Shown here one piece after another: positions 10,976-21,099 of a stretch of 64,000 bases of DNA (positions are counted from its first letter, which is position 1; every line of letters starts with the position of its first letter). The translations under genes were made by a program, and so were the position numbers. The notes under the pieces were generated by a model, which saw nothing but the letters and a program-made list of their open reading frames with translations, was not told where the DNA came from and ran no database searches. Source of the stretch: Dichetophora obliterata (lineage: Eukaryota; Arthropoda; Insecta; Diptera; Sciomyzidae); the NCBI GenBank assembly GCA_963920525.1, contig OY986436.1, forward strand, positions 10,929,001-10,993,000, given 5' to 3'.

Positions 10976-12860
10976 ACTTACTTAGTTGGCGCTACATCTA
11001 GGAATGTGAGCCAGCCATTTATGTCCATCGCTTGCTGACGCCGGTTTGAAATTCCAAGCTTCATCAGGTTGTCCTCTACTTGGTCTTTTAAAAGAACTTG
11101 CGGCCGTACTCTTCTGCGTTGACAGCCATTGGGTACCGAATCGAATATTTTCTTCACAGGAGCATCGTCTTTCATTCGCTGAACATGACCTAGCCAGCAA
11201 AGCAGCTTGATTTTAATGCGCTTGACTATGTTGATGACAGCGTACAGCTCGTACAGTTCATCATTCCACCGTATTCGGTACTCGCCATTGACGCAGACTG
11301 GTCTGTACATCTAACGAAGAATCTTTCTCTCGAACGCTCCTAAAGTCTTTTCATCTGAACTGAGCAGCGTCCAGGTTTGTGATGCATAAAGTAGGACGGG
11401 CTTGTTGAGCGATTTATAGAGCGCGATTTTCGTTCGTCGAGAGAGGGCTCTGCTTCTCAGATGCCTACTGAGGCCAAAGTAACACCTGATGGCAAGAGCT
11501 ATTCTTCATTTGATCTCAATGCTGATGTCGTTGGTTGAGTTTATGCTGGATCCGAGATAGACGAAGTCCTTCACAACCTCGAAGGAGGTATTATCAACTG
11601 TAACGTGGGTGGTTCGAAGACACTGGGACTGTCTGTTTGTTGACACCAAGTATTTCGTCTTATATGCATTCACTGCTAGACCCATTCGACTTGACTCTTT
11701 TTCTTATCTAGAGAATGCTGCTTTGACTTCGCGCGTATTATGGCCAATGATATCGATGTCATCAGCATACGCAAGCAGGAATATTGTGCCACTACGTCTC
11801 AGATCAGCTGCTCGGATAATCTTCTCCATCATTAGGTTGAAAAAGTCGCACGATAAGGAATCACTTTGTCTGAAACCTCGTTTGGTAACAAATGGTGTGG
11901 AGAGATCCTTCCCAATTTTAACTGCGCTGCTGGTGTTGCTCAGTGTCGTCCTGCAAAGTCGTATTAGTTTTGCAGGAATACTAAATTCAGACATGGTGAA
12001 GTAGAGGTGCTTCCTTATGGGGCTGTCGAAGGAGGCTTTGTAGTCGGCTAAAATATAGTGGATGCCGAGTTGTTTTTCTTGGGTCTTCTCCTGGTCGATG
12101 GTGGACTTTCCAGTTCTGAAGCCACACTGATAGATCCAATCAGTTGGTTTACAATTGGCTTCAATCTTTCACGCTCACAGGACCTTATATGCGATATACA
12201 GAAGGCTTATCCCACGGTAATTGGCACAAATAGAGTGATCGCCTTGCTTGTGGATTGAGCAGAGTGCACTGAGATTCCAATTGTTCGGATTGCATTCTTC
12301 CGACCATATTCTGCAAAGAAGCTCGTGAATGCATTTAAATAGAGCTGCGCCTCCGTGCTTAGTTCTTCTGCTTAAACAGCTCAGCAGTTATGCCATCAGC
12401 TCCCGCGGCTTTGTTATTTTTAAGCCGAGCTATAGCTGCCATTATTATTTTATAGCTGCCAGAACTTCATCTTAGTCGGGCAGCGGAAACTCGATGCTGT
12501 CATCCGTGATTAGGGTTTCCGGAATATCATCTCTATTGGCGGGATTGTTGTCAGCGTCGCCATTTAGAAACTTAGGGAAGTGTTCCCTTCATAAGGTCAG
12601 TGTTTTAAAACCATCGGAAAGACGTCTTATTTTTTCGATAAGTTTTTGGGCCTCATTCCCGTCACCATATATCTCAATGTTCTCATGCTCGTACTTTTCT
12701 GCATCTCTTTTTTTTTGCCTGAAAATACGCTTCTCTTTTCTCCTCTTCTATTTGTATCGCTCCTTAGCAAAACGCGCTAAAACCGACTGCAGGGTGGCGT
12801 TGTAGGTGGCGTCTTTTTCTCCAATGGTGTCGCGACACTCCTGGTCGTATCACTGGTTTC
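10976..12860 (-). pseudogene. Second non-LTR retrotransposon polymerase, many breaks
   Basis: On the minus strand the remnant runs from an NNPANRDDIPETLI stretch (about 12560) through YQCGFRTGKSTIDQ and LADYKASFDSPIRKHLY (RT motif A region, about 12150-12010), IPAKLIRLCRTTLSN and RGFRQSDSLSCDFFNLMMEK (motif B), LLAYADDIDIIG (motif C with both catalytic Asp, about 11760), FEVVKDFVYLGSSINS, LYKSLNKPVLLYASQTWTLL, to LLCWLGHVQRMKDDAPVKKI at 11210-11140. The 3' end carries TAAGTAAGTAA, a short microsatellite tail. The clade may be RTE-like but I am unsure. Endonuclease not seen; several stops and shifts. Confidence 0.78.
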
Positions 12861-13229
12861 GACGAGGGCGGTGGTAGCCAACCATCTCTTTAGCAGCCGC
12901 ACGCATGGAGTGGGAAAGGTATGTCCACTTGAACACACATATATCACACATACAGCATATATCATCGATCGGAGGAGTGCTTTGAACAAAGAATGAGACA
13001 TCGCAATGGGTCGGTAGTTTCCAGAGAACGTGTTAAAAGTTAGGCCCCAGTGATACTAATGGTTAGCTGCTGTACGTTGTTGGACCTTGGTCCACCAGGA
13101 AAGTGTCGCAGACGTAACCATAGGTCTCACAATGGCTTAAAGGTCCGATGTGTATATCATTTGAGGCCCCACATTTTGCCATGGAGGTGCTGACAGGCAA
13201 AAAGGGCACTAGTGCCTGTTAAGCTGTGT

Positions 13230-13590
13230 ATTGCGGTGTAGATTTATAGGCAAACTGAAACCGGTTTGGAGGGATGCCCTTTAAGATAGTCTTCTCCATT
13301 GTCTTTAAAAGAAAGGAACTTAGACTGATTGTTCTATACGATTAAGACAATTGTTCGGACTTTTTACCCACCTTCAATATAAAAACGACCTTTAACTTTG
13401 TCCATTCGTGAGGAATGTGGCCTTATGAAAGACTGAATTAAAAAATCCGATTGAGTTGAAGGACGATGGAATCAATGTTTTTCTGTAAAAAGCACGGGTA
13501 TAACTTTCATCAGGTCTTGGAGATTTGTATGGGCTAAATTTGGAAATGGATAAAAAGTTTGTCTGGAAGACCATTTTAACCACCAGTTAT
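13230..13590 (-). pseudogene. Third LINE, RT N-terminal fragment
   Basis: Minus-strand frames give FSPYKSPRPDESYTRAFYRK (the KSPGPDGI box that opens RT domains of R1/jockey-type LINEs) and, after a frame change near 13390, ISLSSFLLKTMEKTILKGI, the RPISLxSFLLKxxE motif. A QFAYKSTPQYTA stretch follows. No palm motifs survive, and the stretch from here down to 12860 adds nothing recognisable. It belongs to a different LINE from its left neighbour. Confidence 0.6.
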
Positions 13591-13973
13591 TGAGTGGTTT
13601 GTCCCAGTGTTCGATGGGTGTCCTATGCAAAAACACTTCCGAGAAAGTGCTTCTTCAATCTTTAAGGTTTCAAAAGGTACCTTCTACGGCTTTTCTTTAA
13701 GGTTACTTTTTTAAACCTACTTTTTTAAACTCTTTAAAAGTCTTTTGGACTTAAACACTCTTTAAAGTGACCGAAGGTGCATAAAAGGTTTATACAAACA
13801 ATATTACGTATTAGAAACTAAATTTGATAATTTTAATAAGGAATAGAACAAGTTATAAGAAGTTTTTGGAAAAATATCCCTACGCCCTTATGTCCCTAAA
13901 AATAAATTTTTTAAATCTACTGTTAGATTAAAAAATTAATCAGCTCCAAAACGGAATTAATAGATGAGGTTAG

Positions 13974-14110
13974 GTTAGGTTAAGGTAGCGGCAGGTTTTA
14001 AGACCAGCCCATTTAGACCATTATTGGTCCGTTGTGATACCACAGAATGGAAGAAGGGAGCAATAAAGTGAAACTTTTATGTAAGATGTTCTGAATGTGG
14101 CAGAAGCTGT
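13974..14110 (-). repeat. LINE 3' end with TTAGG-like tail (short copy)
   Basis: GGTTAGGTTAGGTTAAGGTAG, then GGCAGGTTTTAAGACCAG, GCCCATT and TTGTGATACCACAGAATGG parallel the start of the longer copy at 17630 (GGTTAGGTTAGGTTAAAGTGG...GCCCATTGTGGTACCACAG). It is the 3' UTR and tail of the same RNase-H-bearing LINE family, 5'-truncated before any coding sequence. Confidence 0.5.
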
Positions 14111-14292
14111 AGAAACATGTGATATTAAATCTGAAGTAAGTGCTATGCCTTGTCCTCAGTCAAATCAAGTTGCTTAGCGTTCCTCTCCACAAACTTTTCC
14201 TACCACCACTAACTACAATTATTCTTCGTAAATTGACGTGTTTTTAAGTTTTTTTGATTAGAAATAAGGAAAGAAAGGTTATCGTAGAACTA

Positions 14293-14364
14293 TGGCCCGG
14301 CCAGGATTCGAACCCAGGACCCCTGTGCGACAGTCTGGCGCGCTACCACTAGACTATAGAAATT
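14293..14364 (-). tRNA. tRNA-like sequence, probably pseudo or SINE-derived
   Basis: The minus strand reads TAGTCTAGTGGTAGC (a good A box/D arm), then CTGTCGCACAG, then CTGGGTTCGAATCCTGG (B box/T arm) and CCGGGCC at the 3' acceptor position. Overall spacing fits about 72 nt. However, the 5' acceptor (AATTTCT) does not pair with CCGGGCC, and a normal 5-bp anticodon stem with a 7-nt loop cannot be formed. GTC sits near the anticodon position but I do not assign an amino acid. A tRNA pseudogene or tRNA-derived SINE head is more likely than a working tRNA. Confidence 0.5.
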
Positions 14365-15940
14365 AATAAAAAAAAAAAATAAAAATAAAACTATTTTGAA
14401 ATGAACATATTTTCGATTAGTTCAATTCTAATTTGAGATAAGATTGCGTTGGTTATATTACTAATTGTAGAAAAATATGAGGATACATAATTTGTGAACA
14501 TTTTTTTTTTTCAAAATATTTATAATACTGAAATAATTCTTTACTAATTTATACACTTTTCAAAATACATACCAATGCTAAATAATATAAATATTTTTGA
14601 ACTGCTCAGATTGTGAATAAATAAAAATCTTTCCTACGTAAAATAATTCAGGGCTAAAACAAAATTTTATATGAAATGCGTCAAAAAATGTTCAACAACT
14701 GTTGAGCCTTAAATTTTTTTTTTATTTGAAAATATAGAAAAAATTTCTTAAACGTCATGCTCTTAATTTGCTAAATCCAATATTGACTCTTAGCGCTGCT
14801 ACTGATGACAGAACAGGCGCATAAAATTGACGTTATTTGTATTAAATATCCATTAAATAAAATAAACTTGGCAACATGATCGATGGTTTTCCAGCTGAAA
14901 CAATGAAAAAAATGTATATCATTTTTTTTTTTGGTTTTTTTTTCACAAACAAATCGTATGCGATTTTGTATTTGCTTAAATGACAAAAAGTAACAAAAAT
15001 TATCATAAAACAAATAGAAAATGAAATCGTATGCAACAACTATGTATAACAGATATGTGAGACACCGAATGTTTGCCCAAGAGCTTATAGCAAATAGAAT
15101 AAAATGTAGCAACAAATATTTACAGTGGGTTGAACACAATAAAATAACAAGCAAAACAATTATGTTTTATTTGCATAGAAATATGAATAATACTTTGAAA
15201 TACAAACTATACACACACACACACACACACTCAAGCACAAATATACATTTGTATTTATGTGCACACATACAGCGAGATATCTTTTTATGTGTGCGTTGGA
15301 TGTACATATAGTATATAGAAGTGCTGTTGCTTCGTTTGCATCAATGCATATGTTTATATGTGTATATTTTATATGTTTGTACACATAAATGATTTTATTT
15401 AGTGCTAATAAGTTCCAAACAAACATGTTTTTACGTATAAATATGCAGCAAACAAGTAACTCACTTCATCATTTCTCAAGCTGCACAACACTCAATCGCC
15501 TTAATGTTTAAATTTGAATTCAATATGCTTTTGCTTATAAAAAAGTTTACGTTTTAGCATAGTTTCCAGCATGTTGTGCGCCCTTTATGCCCTGTAGTTG
15601 TGTCTTCATCGTTTAAGTAAGCCGTTAGTAGCAAAATTGTTTACAGCAAATATTTGCATGAAAGAGAATAAGGCTCGTACAATCAATTTTTAGTGCACAC
15701 GACAGTTTTTTATGAATTGATTTAAATTATTAGCAAATATTTTGCAAAACTTTTAAACCCACAAAAAACGAGTGTACACTCTACATGAACAGAGTGAAAA
15801 CAGAACACATACAAATATTTTGCAATAGATTTTTGCAAGAGTATAAAAAAGAACATAAAAAAACTTTTATTGAGACATTTTATTGCAGGATTGTTTTATT
15901 ATGATTGAAACTTTCGCATGAGATAAAATGATTTCTTCAT
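14365..15940. other. AT-rich DNA with an AC microsatellite, no gene
   Basis: The main feature is an (AC)n run at about 15211-15231. Frames here (up to 127 codons at 14771-15154) are hydrophobic low-complexity translations without motifs. I see no element ends. Confidence 0.45.
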
Positions 15941-15943
15941 CTA

Positions 15944-17166
15944 CCCACTGAACCATAAGCGAAGGCTTTGAGTAAGGTGAGAGTTTTGCAAACGTTTTCG
16001 GATAGTTTTTTTAATGTTTGATTTTATATTTTGTCGCTTAAAAGAGCTTGCGACACAAAAAATAGAAGATTAAATTCGTTAAAACTTTTTCCATAAATAA
16101 AACTTTACTTCATTTGCAAAATTCATGAAAAGCTTTTTTTGAGTCCAAAACGAATCATTTTAGAAGGTAAAAATTCCTCGTAAATTAACCATTTTTGTTC
16201 ATAAATGAGTTCAGAAATAAATCATTTTTTTCTTTTCTTAAATGAGCTAAAAAAACAATAATTTTGTATCATATCAGTAGAAACAATATCTCATAAACGA
16301 ACTAATTTTGTTCATAAAAAATTTCAGAAATGAATCATAAATACTCCTTTTTTATATACTAAAATGAGTTAAAAAAGGAATAATTCAAACCTTTGTTGAT
16401 GTTTTTATAATAGTAAATTAAAATGTTATCCTTCATACAAAAGTTACATAAAATTTTTCACCAGTGCGAATTGATTCTCGCCATAAGAGAAGAGATAGAT
16501 GTACTGCAACACGTACGAAAAACTATATTCCCTTTTCATCTATCAACAAGTCTGTCATAACACTTCAACATTTCGATCAAAAATTAAGATCAAGCCCAAA
16601 TAAAAAGAAAACCACGACAACATTCCATGCAAAAAAAGTAATCAAATAAGTTCCCCAATAATTAGCTTTACTAATTTGATATAATAATTTATAATGAAGT
16701 GACCATTTTAGCCCTTGAAAGAACTTTCACCGAACTTTTTATGATCAAATTGTGTTGTGCGTGTCATTAACGGCCTTCACCGATTGCTTCACCGAGTATT
16801 AGCGCTAATCCGTGGATTAGACCAGTTCATGGCATACAAACTAAATTTCCGAGTGCCGAAAAATAACTTTTCTATGGTTTATTTTCTAACTCATTTCCGA
16901 AGAACAAAAGGTTCGTTTCTGAGAGACATTTTCGTCTGGCGATTGATTAAAAAAGCGTTCATTTCCGAGTGCCGAAAAATAACTTTTCTATGCTTCATGT
17001 TTTAACTCATTTCAGAAGAAAAAAGGTTCGTTTCTAAGAGGCATATTCGTCCGGCGATTGATTCAAAAAGGGTTCATCTATGAGTGCCGAAAACGAACAT
17101 TTCTACCCGAAAAGGCTTGAAGGCCGAAAGGAATGAATTCGAAAACGTTAGTTTTGGTTCACTGGG
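15944..17166. mobile_element. TA-flanked inverted-repeat element, non-autonomous
   Basis: The left end CCCACTGAACCATAAG mirrors the right end, which reads CCCAGTGAACCAAAACTAAC on the other strand, and TA lies outside both. Inside, at 16840-17110, a unit of about 128 bp (GAGTGCCGAAAAATAACTTT, GGTTCGTTTCTGAGAG, GGCGATTGATT) repeats two to three times. Related text lies at 9930-10190 and, for the ATTAGCGCTAA...GGATTAGACCAGTTCATGG block, at 63290-63475. The 82-codon frame at 16757-17005 is repeat text, not a recognised protein. Confidence 0.5.
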
Positions 17167-17629
17167 TATTTTAATTTTTTTTTTAAAAATGTTATCTCTC
17201 ACAAACCTTTTTCAAATTCAGAAGAAATACTATCAAGAAAACTAAAGGGGCTGGTTGCCTTATCGGAAATTTCAAAGTGTTTTTTAAAAAGCAAGTAAAA
17301 AGGGATTCACTCTTGTACAGTGCTTTGCTCTCGCTATGAATTAAGCTCAAAAACAGCTGCTTGCTCTCGAGATTCTTCCTTGTTTTTGGTTATCTACTCT
17401 GCTGACTACTTGTACTCGCATCACTAACATCACTTGTACTTTTCTCATAACTATTCATTACTAGTATAAGCAAAAAGTTTAATTCGTGAAAAAGTGCAAA
17501 ATAAGGAAAAATAGAGGGTTAAATCGTTTATAAACTGTTATATGCAAGTGGTTTGGATATTCAAAACGTAAAGGTCAAATATTAGGGCAAAAATATACGC
17601 CATCAAAAATTTAGTTGCGCATTCAGGTG

Positions 17630-18005
17630 CTAGGTTAGGTTAGGTTAGGTTAAAGTGGCTGCCTCAAATTGAGACACACTTAGGCCAATAAGGCCCATTG
17701 TGGTACCACAGGGGTTGATCTCCCTTCTCTATTCAAACCAGCTTGAGCTGTTTACAAAGCTTAGGATTCGGTATATCGATATTTCCGAGAGTTCTTCGAG
17801 GTCTCTGAAAAAGCAGTTGTTTAGGTAAAGAAAACGTTTTTGAGCCAGCGCTGGGCAGGTGCAGAGAAGGTGTTCTGTAGATTCCACCTCCTCCTCATCT
17901 CTACAGCTTCTGCAGAAGTCGTTGTGGGGTATGTTTAATCTTTGAGCGTGCCTGCCAATAAGGCAGTGCCCTGTCAGGATTGGCTGAGCTAGGTCTTGTT
18001 TTCAA
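17630..18005 (-). pseudogene. RNase-H-type LINE (I/LOA/R1-like) C-terminal end
   Basis: On the minus strand the frame reads QDLAQPILTGHCLIGRHAQR, then NDFCRSCRDEEEVESTEHLL, then CTCPALAQKRFLYL. The Cys-x2-Cys-x12-His-x4-Cys knuckle after an RNase H-like end is typical of I/LOA/R1-type LINE polyproteins. A stop falls after the conserved part and the 3' end finishes in (TAACC)n, seen on the plus strand as GGTTAGGTTAGGTTAGGTT at 17635-17652. The copy is 5'-truncated at about 18005. A shorter relative lies at 13974. Confidence 0.7.
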
Positions 18006-18039
18006 TGACATGACAATGTTAAATAAAGCTCTATTTAAC

Positions 18040-18600
18040 CCTAACCCTCCTGACACGGGTACCTGGGTACCCGAACCGACTTTGAAGTCAAATATTTTTC
18101 AAGCCAAAAAAGTTGAAAATGAGGTTGAGGTTCTATGACATCTTACAAATAGCCGTTTTCTATCGTTTTTTCGCATTTTTAGCTTTCTAGCATTGTTTGG
18201 GTAGTTTTAGAGCTGACCCAAAGTCGAATAGTCCTTTCCCTCCCGATAAGGATACCCGTAAATTTCTACCGTAAATTATATACCCGTAAATTTCTACACA
18301 CACATTTAGACTATATACTCCAAAACTACTGGGCCGATCTAGCTGAAATTTTTGCAGTATATTTGTTTTGCGTACGAACATTTTACCACACCCCCTTTTA
18401 CCGCCTACTAAGCAACAAAAATGCTATATTTCAGAAGGTTTGGGTCGTATTAGACTAAAATTTGGAAATCTAGTTAATTTTATTATTGTCGGCAATTGTA
18501 CTAAAAATGGGCGTGGGCTTTTCATTGTTATGCCCAATTTTTAGAAGATAAGCGTAGAGGGAAGCAAAGCGCGCCGGATATAATCTATAATGGTATAAAA
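18040..18600. repeat. Helitron-like fragment beside a GGTACC palindrome
   Basis: GGGTACCTGGGTACCC at 18057-18073 is a short palindrome of unknown meaning. From about 18290, ACTCCAAAACTACTGGGCCG, then ATGCTATATTTCAGAAGG, GGTTTGGGTCGTATTAGACTA and CTAAAAATGGGCGTGG match phrases inside the Helitron-like element at 59388-60551. Both termini are missing here. Confidence 0.5.
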
Positions 18601-18635
18601 AAAACAAAATTTTAATGGTATAAAAAAGCATAGTG

Positions 18636-18850
18636 CTATGCTTTTAGGAACATTGGCCGCATGCAGTCATCGTGTTTCTTGCGTGTCTTTCTATCGGATT
18701 TGCCATCAATAGCCATTGAAATGTAGCAACGAACCTTTGATAGCCAGCGATCAGTTTTATCTCTTTCAGTGAAACCGGATGGGACTGTATCGTCCGGGAA
18801 AACTGAGTCAGAAATGATTTTATTGATCATAAGCTCAAAAGCAGTTTGAT
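18636..18850 (-). pseudogene. Unidentified protein-like fragment
   Basis: A minus-strand frame reads FELMINKIISDSVFPDDTVP, then SGFTERDKTDRWLSKVRCYI and a basic tail with KSDRKTRKKHDDCMRP. Its composition is that of a real soluble protein, unlike neighbouring frames, but I do not recognise the family. It is open upstream for a few codons beyond the first Met (18830), so that Met may not be the start. It might be an exon or element-borne gene piece; the next minus-strand protein-like fragment lies at 19445-19711 across a MITE. Confidence 0.3.
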
Positions 18851-19066
18851 GTTTCGTGTTGTTCGGTTATGAGTGGCCTTTTCTTTCATATTTTTAATAG
18901 CCAACTCTACGCCAAGTGATGTCAAAAAGACTTGACAAGAGCTAGTTAGTAGAGTAGCTATGACAGTTCTGGACAAAAAATGCGTGTATTTCCTTATGGG
19001 CCTCCAAATTCACAAAATTGTGAGGTGCAGCGCAGTCGGCGTCGTTCCAGGAAAATTGAATCATCA

Positions 19067-19441
19067 ATGGCCGCATTCAGCGCAGACAACTGTTGTGAAC
19101 TGTAATGGTATCGCTACTTTAGTTCACGATGTTTTTTTCTGAATGTGTTGCTACTCTACTCGTCAGAAGTAAGATTCAATTTAATTTTTATGTAAATTTA
19201 ATTCAATTGCAAAGGTTTCTCACTTAAATTTGCTGCGTTCTTTCTGCGTTTATTAATTTAACAGCGTCAGTAACAGCATCTGACAGTTAAGCAAACAGTT
19301 GTGTTCATGTAGCTTAGAATTTTTTCGCTCGATTAAAAGGCGTTCGCTACTTTATCAGTTTTGGTTAGCGCTACCAAATATGTACCATTCAGCGGATTTT
19401 TACACAACAGTTGCCAACTGTTGTCTGCGCTGAATGCAGCC
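19067..19441. mobile_element. MITE with about 30-bp inverted ends
   Basis: GGCCGCATTCAGCGCAGACA (from 19067) mirrors the right end, which reads GGCTGCATTCAGCGCAGACA on the other strand; AACTGTTG-type text follows on both. CAATG borders both sides, but a related copy at 53240-53440 shows CCAATGTGT in the same place, so it may be part of the repeat rather than a duplication. The right end cuts into the minus-strand frame at 19445-19711. Confidence 0.55.
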
Positions 19442-19444
19442 AAT

Positions 19445-19711
19445 GTCTCTTACGGCTGATTTCAAGAAAAACCCAATATCCTCAAATTCATATGAACCAA
19501 CTGGTATTGCAATAGTATGCGGCCCGATATGAAATAAATTGTTGTGGACATCTACATTGGGTATAGAATTAAATGTTACAAAGTCTACAAGTCCGCAAAC
19601 ATATTTTGTGGCCAATTCAATTGGTGGAAAATATTTTCCAATAAGAGTTGACGTGGTTCCGCTTAAAGAGATTGTTATAGACATTATGAGTTGGCGTAAT
19701 GAACTGATCAT
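19445..19711 (-). pseudogene. Unidentified protein-like fragment truncated by a MITE
   Basis: The minus-strand frame (103 codons, Met at 19711) contains TLIGKYFPPIELATKYVCGL, VDFVTFNSIPNVDVHNNLF, IPVGSYEFEDIGFFLK. This reads like a genuine beta-rich protein. I have a vague sense of similar text in uncharacterised proteins of mobile or virus-like elements but cannot name a family. The last 15 or so codons are encoded by MITE sequence, so the original C-terminal part is lost or displaced. No start context or upstream exon is evident. Confidence 0.35.
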
Positions 19712-19824
19712 CTATATATATTTTTCCCTGATTTAAGTATTAAATAACAACCAAAATTGTTTAAAATTTTCTTTATTCATATTCAAATTAAATTTTGCTC
19801 AAAACCTGAAGATACTAACTGACA

Positions 19825-20160
19825 CTGATAGTGATATTGATACTTATCTGATATTGATGCTGATACTGATCTGATAATGATCTGATACTGATACTTATCT
19901 GATACTGATCTGATACTGATCTGATACTGATCTGATACTGATCTGATACTGATCTGATACTGATCTGATACTGATCTGATACTGATCTGATACTGATCTG
20001 ATACTGATTTGATATTGATCTGATAATGATCTGATACTGATACTTATCTGATACTGATCTGATACTGATCTGATACTGATATGGTACTGATCTGATACTG
20101 ATCTGATACTGATCTAATACTGATCTGATACTGATCTAATACTGATCTGATACTGATGAT
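19825..20160. repeat. Minisatellite, 11-bp unit GATCTGATACT
   Basis: About 30 head-to-tail copies of an 11-bp unit (TGATCTGATAC in another phase). The central block at about 19905-20000 is nearly perfect; the flanks show variants such as ATAATGATCT, GATTTGATATT and GATCTAATACT. There is no spacer/repeat alternation, so it is not CRISPR-like. Confidence 0.9.
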
Positions 20161-20656
20161 CGCGAATTTCACGAATTTGCTGTATTTGAAAACTTTTTTG
20201 GTAGTAAAAAATTATTTAATAACTAAAATTAATTTGTTATTTTTAAACATTGAACATTGTTCTAATAAATTAAGGAATAAATACAAACTCGGAATTAAAG
20301 AAATAATAAATAAGAAATTAATTAATAAGAAATAAAGAAAAAATACATAATACATTAAAAATAGCATAAATGCAAAAATTTATGTAATGACAGTAAAAAG
20401 AAAAGAAAATTGCATATGATACATTTTTGATGCAAGAAAAAAACGAATAAATAAATTAAATTTAAATTTAAAGCATTTATGTGAGCAACAAAACTATAAT
20501 ATTTTTTCTTAACATAAAAAAAATGATCTCATGTGTGGACTTTAGAAAACAACGTTTAAAGTAAACATACTCGAAAATAATTGTAAAATATTATATAACT
20601 AAAATATATCGTTAAAGAGAATTTTCTTAAAGAAATCTCAAAGCTGTTATAGTAGA

Positions 20657-21099
20657 CTAGTATAAAAGCCTGTCCTAGACAGGTCCTCCGCACACTTCCT
20701 TTTTGGAGCCATTTGCCAAAAGCACTTTTTTCTCTTTTTAAAGCTTGACTTTGTATTCAATTGATTTTTAAAAATACAAATTTACCACTTTAAATAACAC
20801 TTTACCTATTGAAGCAGTGTTGAAAAGGTAGTTAGATCAAAAACGTACTATTGTAAAAACTTAATATTGTCACTGATAAGTATCAAATAAATTTTCTGTG
20901 CATACTTTCAGGCTGAGCATTTTTGAAAACAGTATGTCTTGTAAAAGTACTTTACTGTCAAAAAATAATTACAGTTTGAGAAATACTGTGTGCGAAGCAG
21001 CATGCTTGCCTTTTTGTATTAAGATATGTATACTTTCAGGCTGAACAGTGTGAGAGATAGTGGGCACGGTGCTGCGTGCTTGCCTTTTATATATTAAGA
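20657..21099 (-). mobile_element. Helitron-like element, non-autonomous, copy 1
   Basis: Read on the minus strand it starts TCTTAATATATAAAAGGCAA and ends with a hairpin (GACCTGTC TAG GACAGGC) followed by TTTTATACTAG and then T. A TC start, a subterminal hairpin and a CTAG end match Helitron termini (TC...CTRR). The first about 80 bp occur twice in tandem with GCCTGAAAGTAT between. A longer copy in opposite orientation is at 40105-40750. No Rep/helicase sequence is present. Confidence 0.65.

Noticed and set aside
11609..12805. Plus-strand frames of 131, 66 and 103 codons
   Set aside because: They are antisense to the LINE reverse transcriptase blocks on the minus strand and have no motifs of their own.
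14293..14364. Functional tRNA-Asp
   Set aside because: GTC lies near the anticodon position, but acceptor and anticodon stems do not pair.
17630..17660. Possible telomeric TTAGG array
   Set aside because: Only about four units, internal in the window, and placed exactly at the 3' end of a LINE fragment; flies lack TTAGG telomeres.
19825..20160. CRISPR-like array
   Set aside because: Contiguous 11-bp units with no spacers in a eukaryotic sequence; it is a minisatellite.
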